Below, piece after piece: positions 9,432 through 17,892 of a DNA stretch of 64,000 nucleotides. The translations under genes were made by a program, and so were the position numbers. The notes below the pieces were generated by a model that ran no database searches, was not told the origin of the DNA, and saw only the letters and a program-made list of their open reading frames with translations. The first letter of the stretch is position 1; the number at the start of each line of letters is the position of its first letter. The DNA comes from JADZAI01 sp046348585 (lineage in GTDB: Bacteria > Pseudomonadota > Alphaproteobacteria > Micropepsales > Micropepsaceae), in contig JAXMDZ010000001.1 of assembly GCA_046348585.1 (NCBI GenBank), positions 186,001 through 250,000 on the forward strand, in the 5' to 3' direction.

Positions 9432-11627
9432 TCAGAACGCGAAGGTGATCGAGACGGCGGCGTTGCGGCCGGGCTGGGCATAGGCCTCGGTCACCGTGGA
9501 GGTCGCGGCGAGGCCGCGAATGTCGCTCCACCACCAATAGGTCTCGTCGGTGAGGTTGAAGATGCCGGCGCGCAGCTTCGCAGCCTCGCCGAGCTGCACC
9601 CAGGCCGTGAGGTCGATCGCCGTGAAGGCGTCGGGCAGGAAGCAGGTCGTCGGGCAGGTGGTGCGGTCCGCGTCCTTGGCGGCCGAATGGACGAGCGCGA
9701 GCTGGCCGCCGAAGAGGCCGTCCGGGTCGCGATAGGTGAGGCCGGCGGTCAGCTTGACCGGATCGATGCTCTGAAGGGGTTCGCGGACGCCGGAGGTTTC
9801 CGAAGTGCCGTAGGCGTAGGAGGCCGAAGCGACGATGCCGAAGCCGTCGCCGAGGTCGCCCTGAATCTTCGCCTCGATGCCGTAGATCTCGACGCCCGGC
9901 AGGTTCACGTACTGGAAGATCGCGGGGTCGGCCGGCGTGTAGCTGCCGCCCACCTGAACCTGCGAGATGAAGTCGTCGTATTCGCCCCAGAAGCCGGCGA
10001 CCGAGACCGACCAGGAGCCGTCGCCGTAGCGGACGCCGCCCTCGACGGTGCGGCTGGTTTCGGGCGCGAGATCGGGGTTGGAGAGCGAGGCGTAGTTCTG
10101 GATCGGGTTGGCGAAATTGGTGTTCACCTGGCCGGGCGCGGGCGCCTTGAAGCCCTCGGCGAGATTGAGGAAGACGGCGAAACTGTCGTCGATCTTCCAG
10201 ACGAGGCCCAGCTTGGGCGAGAGGTGGGTGTCGCTCGAATCGACCGGCGCGGGGCCGTGATAGAGCGGGTCGGTCTTGCGCGGATCGAGCCGGTAGTAGT
10301 CGAGGCGCAGCGCCGGGTAGATCGTCAGCGCCCCGTCGAGGAGCGCGATCTCGTCCTGCGCGAAGACGCCGGCGATCAGATAATCGGTGTCGGGGAAGGG
10401 CCTTGTCGGGAAGGTCTCGCCGGCCGGGGGCACGACGCCGTCGCGCAGCGAGGTCTGCGAGGTCGAGGAAAGATCGGCGCCCCAGGTGAGGCGGTGACGC
10501 ACCGCGCCGGTGTCGAAACGGCTTTCGAGCTGCGTGCCGAAGCCCCAGACCGCGTTGTCGAAGGTGGAGTCGCGCTCGCGGTCGGCGGCGGTGTTGCGGT
10601 CTTCCCATGAGAGCTGGCGCGTCGTCGCGGCCTGGTAGAAGAGGCTGGTGCGGGCCGAGCGGATGAAGCCCTCGCCCTTGTAGTCGTGATCGAGCGTGAA
10701 GCGGTCACGGCGGATTTCGTCGCGGGCGACGAGACGCAGCACGCTGGTCGAGCCGAGCGGCGGCTTGGAGCGGGCGCTGAGCACGTCCCAACTGATGTCC
10801 TGGCGCAGCGCGTCGATCGTGAAGCGGAAGCGGTGATCCTCGTTCGGCGCGAAGACGATCTTGGCGAGCAGCGCGTCGGAAACATTGTCTTCCGGGTTGG
10901 CCTTCGTGCGGTCGGCGTTCTCGGCATCGTTCGTGCCCGGCGTCTTCTGGCCCTCGGCGTCGCGGTGGGTGAAGGCGAGCATCGCCGAGAAGCGCCCCGA
11001 ACGCGCCGCCCCGACGAAACCTTCCGCAAGGCCCTCGTCGGCCGAGGCGTAGCCGGCGTGGAGCTGGCCGTACCAGTCGCGGCCGTCTTCGAGGAAATCG
11101 TCCGGGTCCTTGGTCATGAAGCTGACGGCGCCCGCGAGGCCGTCGCTGCCGTAGAGGGCGGAGGCCGGACCGCGCACGATTTCGACCGACTTCAGGAGGT
11201 CGAGATCGACATAGTCGCCCCGCCCGACCGACTGCGCGCCGAAACTGTAGGAATCGGGGATGCGCACCCCGTCGACCTGGACGAGGACGCGGTTGCCTTC
11301 CAGGCCGCGGATGTTGAAGCCGCTATTGCCGTCGCGGCCGGTGGACGAGAGGGCGGCGCTGAACCGCGAGGGCTGGGTGCGCACCGAGACGCCCGGCTCG
11401 AAGCGGATGAGGGCCTTCACGTCGTCGGTGAGAGCGTCGGCGATCTCCTCGTCGGTGATCACGGTGACGGTGGCCGGCACGTCCTTGAGGGCCTTGGCGG
11501 TCCGGGTCGCGGTGACGACGACGGTCTCGCTGCCCAGATTGACCTCGGCCGCCGCGACCTGCCGTTCCTCGGCCAGCGCCGGCGAGAGGGCGGCCAGCGC
11601 CGTGGTCGCCAGAAGAACGAGCCTCAT
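9432..11627 (-). CDS. TonB-dependent outer-membrane receptor, heme/hemoglobin-type
   Basis: The 731-residue protein has a signal peptide (cleavage after about residue 20), a TonB box ETVVVTA at 34-40, a plug domain with GFNIRGLEGNRVLVQVDGVR, and a large beta-barrel ending in aromatic Phe (SITFAF), typical of porin assembly. The plug and barrel resemble the hemoglobin/transferrin/lactoferrin receptor group, which import heme or iron using TonB-ExbBD energy. Operator-like inverted repeats lie directly upstream (11653-11671), and a DUF6607 lipoprotein follows in the same operon. The receptor class is certain; heme as ligand is inferred. Confidence 0.88.
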   Translation of the reverse strand: MRLVLLATTALAALSPALAEERQVAAAEVNLGSETVVVTATRTAKALKDVPATVTVITDEEIADALTDDVKALIRFEPGVSVRTQPSRFSAALSSTGRDGNSGFNIRGLEGNRVLVQVDGVRIPDSYSFGAQSVGRGDYVDLDLLKSVEIVRGPASALYGSDGLAGAVSFMTKDPDDFLEDGRDWYGQLHAGYASADEGLAEGFVGAARSGRFSAMLAFTHRDAEGQKTPGTNDAENADRTKANPEDNVSDALLAKIVFAPNEDHRFRFTIDALRQDISWDVLSARSKPPLGSTSVLRLVARDEIRRDRFTLDHDYKGEGFIRSARTSLFYQAATTRQLSWEDRNTAADRERDSTFDNAVWGFGTQLESRFDTGAVRHRLTWGADLSSTSQTSLRDGVVPPAGETFPTRPFPDTDYLIAGVFAQDEIALLDGALTIYPALRLDYYRLDPRKTDPLYHGPAPVDSSDTHLSPKLGLVWKIDDSFAVFLNLAEGFKAPAPGQVNTNFANPIQNYASLSNPDLAPETSRTVEGGVRYGDGSWSVSVAGFWGEYDDFISQVQVGGSYTPADPAIFQYVNLPGVEIYGIEAKIQGDLGDGFGIVASASYAYGTSETSGVREPLQSIDPVKLTAGLTYRDPDGLFGGQLALVHSAAKDADRTTCPTTCFLPDAFTAIDLTAWVQLGEAAKLRAGIFNLTDETYWWWSDIRGLAATSTVTEAYAQPGRNAAVSITFAF

Positions 11628-11652
11628 GGATATTCACCTTCCCCGATTTGAG

Positions 11653-11671
11653 ATTGCGAGTTGATCGCAAT
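11653..11671. promoter_or_regulatory. Operator-like perfect inverted repeat upstream of the TonB receptor gene
   Basis: ATTGCGA-GTTGA-TCGCAAT is a 7-bp perfect inverted repeat with a 5-base centre. It begins 26 bases before the receptor start codon, where a repressor would block transcription. Its TTGC/GCAA character and its position suggest an iron-responsive Fur-family site (inference). Confidence 0.55.
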
Positions 11672-11714
11672 ATGAGGACTGGTTATCCTGCGGCCTCGCC
11701 GGTCGTCAACAGTT

Positions 11715-11754
11715 TTGCGAATGAGTCTGCGACTTGATTGCGTTTATCTGCGAA
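11715..11754. promoter_or_regulatory. Cluster of TGCGA repeats upstream of the DUF4198 gene
   Basis: Four direct TGCGA/TGCGT elements begin at 11716, 11728, 11739 and 11749, spaced 10-12 bases apart, about one helical turn. The core TGCGA also forms the arms of the palindrome 45 bases away. Such an array in a divergent intergenic region fits cooperative binding of one regulator controlling both genes. Direct hexamer arrays have been reported for Fur in Bradyrhizobium; the match here is my inference. Confidence 0.45.
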
Positions 11755-11798
11755 ACGGCAGGCCATCGGCAGGATTTTTTCAGGGACGAGGGAACCAC

Positions 11799-12572
11799 AT
11801 GCGGCACATTCTGGCGGCGCTGGGCGCGGCGGCTCTTCTGACGGCGCAGGCGGCGGCGCATTCGCCCTATCTGCTGCCCAATGTCTTCACCACCGAGGGG
11901 CGCGACCATGTGACGGTCGAGGCCTCGTTCACCGAGGCCTTCTTCGCGCCCGATGTCGCCATGAAATCCGACGACTGGAACGTCGTCGGGCCGGACGGCG
12001 CGCGGACCGGCCTGACGCCGGTCATGGCGGCCGATCTCGCCCTGCTGGAGGCGCCGCTGGCCACCGAGGGCACCTATCGCATTTCCTCCGGCGCGCGGGT
12101 CGGGCGCACCGCCAAGGCCTACCTCAAGGACGGCGTCTGGGAGTTCCTGGAGCCGGGCGCGCAGCCGCCGGCGGGGACCGAGGCCGTGGACATGCAGAGC
12201 CTGACGCTGGCCGACACCTATGTGACGCGCGGCAAACCCTCGGACGCCGCGCTGACGCCGCGCGGCGCGGGGCTGGAACTCGCCCCGCTGACCCACCCGA
12301 ATGCGGCGGCGGCGGGCGAGACGCTGGCCTTCGCGGTGCTGTTCGACGGCAAGCCGGTGGCGGGCGAGACCGTCATGCTGCACCGGGCGGACGAGGCCTA
12401 TGCCGGTATCGCCCCGGTGCAGGCGGCGAGCGACGCGGCCGGCAAGGCGGTCTTCGCGCCGGCGGAACCCGGCATCTATCTGGCGATGATCCGCCACCGC
12501 GTCGCGCCCGCCGGGCCGGGGGAGCCCTGGCGCAGCTATACCGCCAGCGTCACCTTCGACGTGCAGCCCTGA
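11799..12572 (+). CDS. DUF4198 periplasmic protein
   Basis: I chose the ATG at 11799 because GACGAGGGA precedes it and it opens a clean signal peptide (MRHILAALGAAALLTAQAAAHS). The 257-residue product has the DUF4198 outline: a mature N-terminus HSPYLLPN, paired beta-rich segments, and a C-terminal half with LAFAVLFDGKPVAGETVMLHR resembling NikM-like metal-transport accessory domains. Such proteins often accompany TonB receptors for metal uptake. It is divergent from the receptor across the TGCGA operator cluster, so joint metal-dependent control is likely. Biochemical role unknown. Confidence 0.72.
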   Translation: MRHILAALGAAALLTAQAAAHSPYLLPNVFTTEGRDHVTVEASFTEAFFAPDVAMKSDDWNVVGPDGARTGLTPVMAADLALLEAPLATEGTYRISSGARVGRTAKAYLKDGVWEFLEPGAQPPAGTEAVDMQSLTLADTYVTRGKPSDAALTPRGAGLELAPLTHPNAAAAGETLAFAVLFDGKPVAGETVMLHRADEAYAGIAPVQAASDAAGKAVFAPAEPGIYLAMIRHRVAPAGPGEPWRSYTASVTFDVQP

Positions 12573-12596
12573 GGGCGCGGCCTCTCAGGCGACGTA

Positions 12597-14288
12597 TCAG
12601 GCGGTCTTCGCCACCGTCAGGTCGAGATCGGCGATCATCGTCTCGCGCATCAGGAATTTCTGGACCTTGCCGGTGACGGTGGTCGGGAAGGCTTCGACGA
12701 AGCGGATGTGGCGCGGCACCTTGTAGTGGGCGATCTGGCCGCGGCAGAAGGCCTGCACCTCGGCGGCGGTGAGCGCCGCCCCCGGCTTCAGCGCGATCCA
12801 GGCCGCCAGCTCCTCGCCGTAGCGCGCGTCGGGCACGCCGATCACCTGCACGTCCTGGACCGCCGGGTGGCGATAGAGGAACTCCTCGATCTCGCGCGGA
12901 TAGATGTTCTCGCCGCCGCGGATCACCATGTCCTTGATGCGCCCGACGATGTTGCCGTAGCCGGCCGCGTTCATCGTGGCGAGGTCGCCGGTGTGCATCC
13001 AGCCCGCCGCGTCGATCGCCTCGGCGGTGCGTTCGGCATCGTCCCAATAGCCGAGCATCACCGAATAGCCCCGCGTGCAGAGCTCGCCCGCCTGGCCGCG
13101 CGGCACGATGCGCCCGGTGGCCGGATCGACGATCTTCACCTCAAGATGCGGCTGCACGCGCCCGACCGTCGAGACGCGCAGATCGAGACTGTCGTCCGTC
13201 GCGCTTTGCAGGCTGACCGGGCTGGTTTCGGTCATCCCGTAGGCGATCGTCACCTCGCGCATATGCATGTCGGCGATCACCCGCTTCATCACTTCGACCG
13301 GACAGGGCGAGCCCGCCATGATGCCGGTGCGCAGCGAGGAGAGGTCGAAGCGCGCGAAATCGGGATGGCCGAGCGCCGCGATGAACATGGTGGGGACGCC
13401 GTAGAGCGCGGCGCAGCGTTCCGCCTCGACCGTTTCGAGCACCGCCAGCGGATCGAAGCCCTCGCTCGGATAGACCATCGTCGCGCCGTGCGTGAGGCAG
13501 CCCAGATTGCCCATCACCATGCCGAAGCAGTGATAGAGCGGCACCGGAATGCAGAGCTTCTCGCCGGGTCTGAGGCGGATCGCCTCGCCGACGAAGAAGC
13601 CGTTGTTGAGGATGTTGTGGTGCGAGAGCGTCGCGCCCTTGGGAAAGCCGGTGGTGCCGCTGGTGAACTGGATGTTGATCGGATCGTCGAACTGGAGCGC
13701 GTCCGCGAGTTCGGCAAGACGCGCCGCCTCGGCCGCACCGCCGAGCGCCGCGACATCGGCGAAGGCGTGGCAGCCGGGCGCGGTCTCCGTTCCGATGAGG
13801 ATCACCGTCTTCAGATGCGGCAGCCGCGCCGCCGCGAGCATTCCCGGCGCGGCGGCGTCCAGTTCCGGCGCGAGCTCGCGCAGCATGTCGAGATAGAGGC
13901 TGGTCTTGTGCGCGCGGACGAGCACCAGCGCCCGGCAGCCGACCTTGTTGAGCGCATAGTCGAGTTCGCTGACCCTGTAGGCCGGGTTGATGTTGACGAG
14001 GATGAGACCCGCCTTCGCGGTGGCGAACTGGGTCAGCGTCCACTCGGCGCAATTGGGCGCCCAGATGCCGATGCGCTCGCCCGGCCGAAGCCCGAGTGCC
14101 ACGAAGCCCGCCGCCAGCGCATCGACGCGCGCCTTCAGCTCGCCATAGGTCCAGCGGACGTCCTGATGGCGGACGATCAGCGCCAGCCGCTCCGCATGGG
14201 CCGCGGCCGCCTCGTCGAAGAACGCGCCGATGGTGCGCCCGATCAGCGGCGCGCCGCCCGCCCCGTGCGCATAGCTGAGTTCGCTCAC
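12597..14288 (-). CDS. Acyl-CoA synthetase (AMP-forming, ACSF2-like)
   Basis: This 563-residue enzyme has the adenylation loop FTSGTTGFPKG, YGMTETSP, the HTGDLATMNAAGYGNIVGR hinge, and the C-terminal lysine of TVTGKVQKF. It resembles medium/long-chain acyl-CoA ligases that activate fatty acids for beta-oxidation. The start is a GTG at 14288 with GGGAGAGA just upstream. The same frame stays open much further upstream, but only out-of-frame antisense of the neighbouring gene lies there. It converges on the DUF4198 gene (24-base gap) and shares the region with an acyl-CoA dehydrogenase gene at 19377-20525. Confidence 0.88.
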   Translation of the reverse strand: MSELSYAHGAGGAPLIGRTIGAFFDEAAAAHAERLALIVRHQDVRWTYGELKARVDALAAGFVALGLRPGERIGIWAPNCAEWTLTQFATAKAGLILVNINPAYRVSELDYALNKVGCRALVLVRAHKTSLYLDMLRELAPELDAAAPGMLAAARLPHLKTVILIGTETAPGCHAFADVAALGGAAEAARLAELADALQFDDPINIQFTSGTTGFPKGATLSHHNILNNGFFVGEAIRLRPGEKLCIPVPLYHCFGMVMGNLGCLTHGATMVYPSEGFDPLAVLETVEAERCAALYGVPTMFIAALGHPDFARFDLSSLRTGIMAGSPCPVEVMKRVIADMHMREVTIAYGMTETSPVSLQSATDDSLDLRVSTVGRVQPHLEVKIVDPATGRIVPRGQAGELCTRGYSVMLGYWDDAERTAEAIDAAGWMHTGDLATMNAAGYGNIVGRIKDMVIRGGENIYPREIEEFLYRHPAVQDVQVIGVPDARYGEELAAWIALKPGAALTAAEVQAFCRGQIAHYKVPRHIRFVEAFPTTVTGKVQKFLMRETMIADLDLTVAKTA

Positions 14289-14359
14289 GCCGTGTCTCTC
14301 CCTAACGTCTTGTTGCGGAGAGGCTAGCGCGCCTTGGCGGCCTGGGGAACTCGCGGGGG

Positions 14360-15301
14360 CTATTCCTTGCGGGCGTAGCCGCCGTATTCGCCCTTCACAT
14401 AGGCGACGCCGTCGAAGGAGAGATCGCGGAAGCCGTTGGTCGAGCTGTCGAGCACCGCGACGCCCTTCGCATATGGATAGCCGAGCGAATCCCAGGCGCC
14501 GGCCGGCGTCTTCTGAAGCACCCAGATGCGGCAGGCATCCATGCCGCCCGAGCACCAGTACATGTGGGTGATCTTGACCAGCGCCTCGTCCGTGCCGTCG
14601 CCGTTGAGGTCGACGGCCGCCGATTCCAGACGCGCATCGTCGGGCGCGCCGGCGGCCTTCACCGCCTCGATCGCCCCGGCGATGCTGGCGGGCGGCTCGG
14701 CGAGGAGCGTGACCGGACCGCTGGCGGCCGCCGTTCCGGCGGCAGGCGGCGCGGGCGGCGCGGGCGGGGCCGGGCCGGGCGAAGGGGCGGCTTCCGGCGA
14801 GGGGGCGGGGGTCGCGTCGGGCGCGGGCGGCGCGGCGGCGCCGCGCGTCAGGGCGACCAGGAGACGGTCCTCGCCGGTCGCCGAACGCAGCACGCCCTTG
14901 CCGGCGTCCGGGCCGAGAATGTCGACGTCGAGATAGATGTCGTCCGCCGGGTCGGCGTCGAGCTCGTCCTCGTCGAGCAGGAACGAGGCGGAGGCGGGCG
15001 TGGCGGCGGTCACCAGCCAGGCGCCCTTGTCCGGATCGGCCTCGTCCACGAAGGCGATGGTCAGCCCGCCGTCCTCCGCGAACGAGATCGTGACGGCATG
15101 GGGATCGGCGGTTTCGCCTTCGGGCGGCGTCATCGTCATCGTCCAGGCGCCGACGATCCAGGCCTTGGCCGCCGCGGCGTCGGGGCCGGTCGCCTCGGCC
15201 GGAGGCGCGGAGGGCACGGGCGCTTCCTGCGCCTCGGCCAGAGCGAAGGGCGCGATGATCAGGGCGAAACCGAGCGCGCGGGCGAGGATGGGATGGGACA
15301 C
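14360..15301 (-). CDS. Secreted protein with Pro/Ala linker and acidic C-terminal domain
   Basis: The 313-residue product has a signal peptide (MSHPILARALGFALIIAPFALAEAQ), an N-terminal domain of about 120 residues, a Pro/Ala-rich linker (residues about 140-190) and a C-terminal domain with DLNGDGTDEALV, an EF-hand-like calcium loop seen in FG-GAP/VCBS-type repeats. The cysteines in YWCSGGMDAC could form a disulfide. I do not recognise the family. It is divergent from the Gly-Trp repeat protein gene across a FixK/FNR-type box, so the two may be co-regulated. Confidence 0.65.
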   Translation of the reverse strand: MSHPILARALGFALIIAPFALAEAQEAPVPSAPPAEATGPDAAAAKAWIVGAWTMTMTPPEGETADPHAVTISFAEDGGLTIAFVDEADPDKGAWLVTAATPASASFLLDEDELDADPADDIYLDVDILGPDAGKGVLRSATGEDRLLVALTRGAAAPPAPDATPAPSPEAAPSPGPAPPAPPAPPAAGTAAASGPVTLLAEPPASIAGAIEAVKAAGAPDDARLESAAVDLNGDGTDEALVKITHMYWCSGGMDACRIWVLQKTPAGAWDSLGYPYAKGVAVLDSSTNGFRDLSFDGVAYVKGEYGGYARKE

Positions 15302-15376
15302 GGACGATTCTCCCCAAATGCCGCATTCGAGCGGGCGGCCGATGGGTCGAGCCTAGGGCCGGACGCCGCGTCTTCA

Positions 15377-15390
15377 TTGACCTCGATCAA
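15377..15390. promoter_or_regulatory. FNR/FixK-type box
   Basis: TTGAC-CTCG-ATCAA fits the symmetric consensus TTGAY-N4-RTCAA exactly. It lies between divergent starts at 15301 and 15493. Alphaproteobacterial FnrL/FixK proteins use this site in low-oxygen control. A second, shorter palindrome, TTGATCAA, is at 15416-15423. Confidence 0.5.
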
Positions 15391-15492
15391 CGGATGACGC
15401 CCCGGCCGATTGTCTTTGATCAATGCCGTGTGCGGTGCGCCAAGCGATCAATCGGCGTGCACCGGGCTGGGCGGGCGCACAGGAGAGAGACG

Positions 15493-16872
15493 ATGCGCAT
15501 CCGAATGACCCTGCTCGCCGCGGCCACGGCGGCGCTGCTCAATTCCGCCGCGGCGGTGACGGTGGAGGAGATCGTCCGGCCGCAGCGCGACGCCATCGCG
15601 CACTGCGCCGACGCCAGGAGCGAGCTGGCGCGCCAGGGCGCGCTGCGCATGAAGCAGCTTGAGGAGGTGAAGGCCTGGCACCAGAGCCTTGAGGGGGCGC
15701 TCGCCGACCTCATCGCCTTCCAGGAGCAGGAATACGAGCGCGCCAGGGCGGCCGAGGCGCTGTTCCTCTCGCGCGCCCAGTCGCTGGTCGTCGAGCCGGG
15801 CGATCAGGCCTGGGTGCCGCATATCGGCTGGGGCATTTTCGGCTTCTTCGAGAAGCACCGCGACGACACCAACAAGGCGATCGCCGAAGCCGAAGGCGCG
15901 ATCGGGCGCGGCGAAACCCAGTTCAACGTGCAGGGCGTCGGCTGGCTGTCGGGCGACGGGCTCGCCGAGCTGCTGGCCGCCGACGCAAAGGCGATGGCCG
16001 ATCTCCAGACGGCGCTCGATACCGGCGTCTGGCAGATCAATTATCCCGGCCTCGGCTGGGTCAGCGGCCAGTCGCTCGATTCCTGCGCCGCCGCGAACGA
16101 GAAGCGCATCAAGGAGCTTCAGGAGCAGGTCTCCAAGGGCGAGTTCCAGATCAACGTCGTCAATCTGGGCTGGGTGACGCGCAATTCGCTGCAGGCGATG
16201 ATCGACGGCGAGAAGGCGCGGCTGAAGCAGCTCGACGCCGACGCCGCGGCGATGACCCTTCAGATCAGCCGCGCCATCTTCGGCTGGCAGACCCTCGCCG
16301 GCGTGCAGGCCCATATCGACGCCGCCACGAAAGAGAAGACCGCCTATGAGGCGGCGGCGGCGACGACCATCAGCTACAACGTGCCCTCGATCGGCTGGAC
16401 GACCGGCGAGGCGCTCGACGCCGCCATCGCCGCCGCCGAGAAAGAGGTCGCGGGCGTCCTTCAGGTCGCGGGCGAGGGCAAATACGCGGTGCCGACGGGC
16501 CTCGGCTGGCTCGACATGAACGCGATCCAGGCGGCGCTCGCCCTGCCCGACTGCCGGCCCAAGGATTCGCCCTCGCCCTGCCTGCCGCCCGAGCACCGGC
16601 CGCTGCTGCAGGACGGCGCGGAGCGCGTGCCCGTCGCGGTCGATACCGACGTCGCTTTCCGCCAACAGCGCATCGACCTTCTCAAGGCCTACCGCGCCGA
16701 GATCGCCAAGCTGGCCGAGCCGCGCCTCGCGCTGTTCGATCTCGATCTCGCGCAATGGGGCCGCATGCAGGACGAGTTCACGGCGGAGGTCGCCGAGCAC
16801 CGCAAGGTGATCGAGCGCAAGCTCAAATGGCTGCAGGAGATCATGCAGACCGAAATCCCCGGAGGCGTGTGA
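15493..16872 (+). CDS. Exported protein with seven 37-38 residue Gly-Trp repeats
   Basis: The ATG at 15493 has AGGAGAGAG upstream and opens a signal peptide (about residues 1-22), giving 459 residues. After a helical region, seven repeats are marked by a Gly-Trp pair with tryptophans at 113, 151, 189, 227, 265, 302 and 339, a spacing of 38, 38, 38, 38, 37 and 37. Each repeat is a hydrophobic strand, Gly-Trp, a turn, then an amphipathic helix rich in Ala, Lys and Glu. A C-terminal helical region follows (about 400-455). I recognise no family. It overlaps the DUF4424 gene by one base, so the two are translationally coupled. Confidence 0.75.
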   Translation: MRIRMTLLAAATAALLNSAAAVTVEEIVRPQRDAIAHCADARSELARQGALRMKQLEEVKAWHQSLEGALADLIAFQEQEYERARAAEALFLSRAQSLVVEPGDQAWVPHIGWGIFGFFEKHRDDTNKAIAEAEGAIGRGETQFNVQGVGWLSGDGLAELLAADAKAMADLQTALDTGVWQINYPGLGWVSGQSLDSCAAANEKRIKELQEQVSKGEFQINVVNLGWVTRNSLQAMIDGEKARLKQLDADAAAMTLQISRAIFGWQTLAGVQAHIDAATKEKTAYEAAAATTISYNVPSIGWTTGEALDAAIAAAEKEVAGVLQVAGEGKYAVPTGLGWLDMNAIQAALALPDCRPKDSPSPCLPPEHRPLLQDGAERVPVAVDTDVAFRQQRIDLLKAYRAEIAKLAEPRLALFDLDLAQWGRMQDEFTAEVAEHRKVIERKLKWLQEIMQTEIPGGV

Positions 16873-17879
16873 TGACCCGATCGCGGAGAGGAACCGGGCG
16901 CTGCGGGGCGATGCTCGCCTTCGGCCTCGCGCTGACGCAGGCTGCATGGGCGAATGACGGCTATGCCGGACTGGGGGCCGGGGGCCTGGAGTTCGACAAG
17001 AGCGAAACCATCGAGATGGCCGAGGAGGACCTCTATCTCAGCCGCTCGGCGGTGCGGGTCGATTACGTCTTCCGCAACACCGGCGAGAACGACGAGGACG
17101 CCTTCGTCGCCTTCCAGTTGCCGCCGCTCGCGCCGATCTATGCCGATCTGGACTACGCCATTCCCGACGAGATGCGCAGCGCGGGGCAGCTCAACTACAT
17201 GCGCTTCAAGGCCTGGGTCGACGGCGAGCCGGTCGAACTCAGCCACGAGGTCCGCTACTACCGGCTCTGCGCCGATTGCGGCGAGAGCGGCTGGGGACTT
17301 AGCTTCCTGGAGCGCGACGACGAGGAGCTGACGCAGCGCCTGACCGCGCTGAGCGTGCCCGAGAGCTACGACCTCGCCAAGATCCGCGACTGGTTCGCCG
17401 GCCTGCCGCGCGCCGAGCAGGCCAAGCTGAAGCGCGAGGGCATCTTCGTGGACGCCGAGGCCGGTCCTGCGCCGATGTACTGGATGAGCGTGCGCTATTA
17501 CTGGCAGCAGATCTTCCCGGCGGGCGAGGAGGTGAGCATCTCGCATGCCTATCGCCCCGTGCTGGGGGCGAGCGTGCCGGCGCTCGACGACGAGATCGTC
17601 GCGGCCCACTGCATCGACGCCGGAACCATGCGGGCGATCAGGAAGGCGGAAGGCAAGATCGAGGGCCAGACCTATCTCGACTATGTGCTGACGACCGCCG
17701 GAACCTGGAAGGGTCCGATCGGCGACTTCCGCATGACCATCGACAAAGAGGACGCGAACGACATCGTTTCGCTGTGCGCCGAGGGCGTGCGCAAGACCGG
17801 GCCGACGACCTTCGTCGTCGAGAAGAAGGCCTACCGGCCGCGCGAGGATATTCGCATCATGTTCGTCGACGTGCGCTGA
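16872..17879 (+). CDS. DUF4424 family exported protein
   Basis: The start ATG at 16872 shares a base with the stop of the preceding gene, and GGAGGCGTG precedes it. The 335-residue product has a signal peptide ending near AAWAND and the DUF4424 pattern at the mature N-terminus: NDGYAGLGAGGLEFDKSETI, then MAEEDLYLS, VRVDYVFRNTG and AFQLPPL. Cysteine pairs (LCADCGES, and two more further on) suggest disulfides in the periplasm. The family function is unknown. Coupling to the Gly-Trp repeat protein suggests the two act together. Confidence 0.75.
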   Translation: MTRSRRGTGRCGAMLAFGLALTQAAWANDGYAGLGAGGLEFDKSETIEMAEEDLYLSRSAVRVDYVFRNTGENDEDAFVAFQLPPLAPIYADLDYAIPDEMRSAGQLNYMRFKAWVDGEPVELSHEVRYYRLCADCGESGWGLSFLERDDEELTQRLTALSVPESYDLAKIRDWFAGLPRAEQAKLKREGIFVDAEAGPAPMYWMSVRYYWQQIFPAGEEVSISHAYRPVLGASVPALDDEIVAAHCIDAGTMRAIRKAEGKIEGQTYLDYVLTTAGTWKGPIGDFRMTIDKEDANDIVSLCAEGVRKTGPTTFVVEKKAYRPREDIRIMFVDVR

Positions 17880-17892
17880 AATGGAGGAAGCG

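Noticed and set aside
14289..15377. N-terminal extension of the acyl-CoA synthetase frame to 926 residues
   Set aside because: The extra residues come from the neighbouring gene read in another frame; the enzyme starts at GTG 14288 with a ribosome-binding site.
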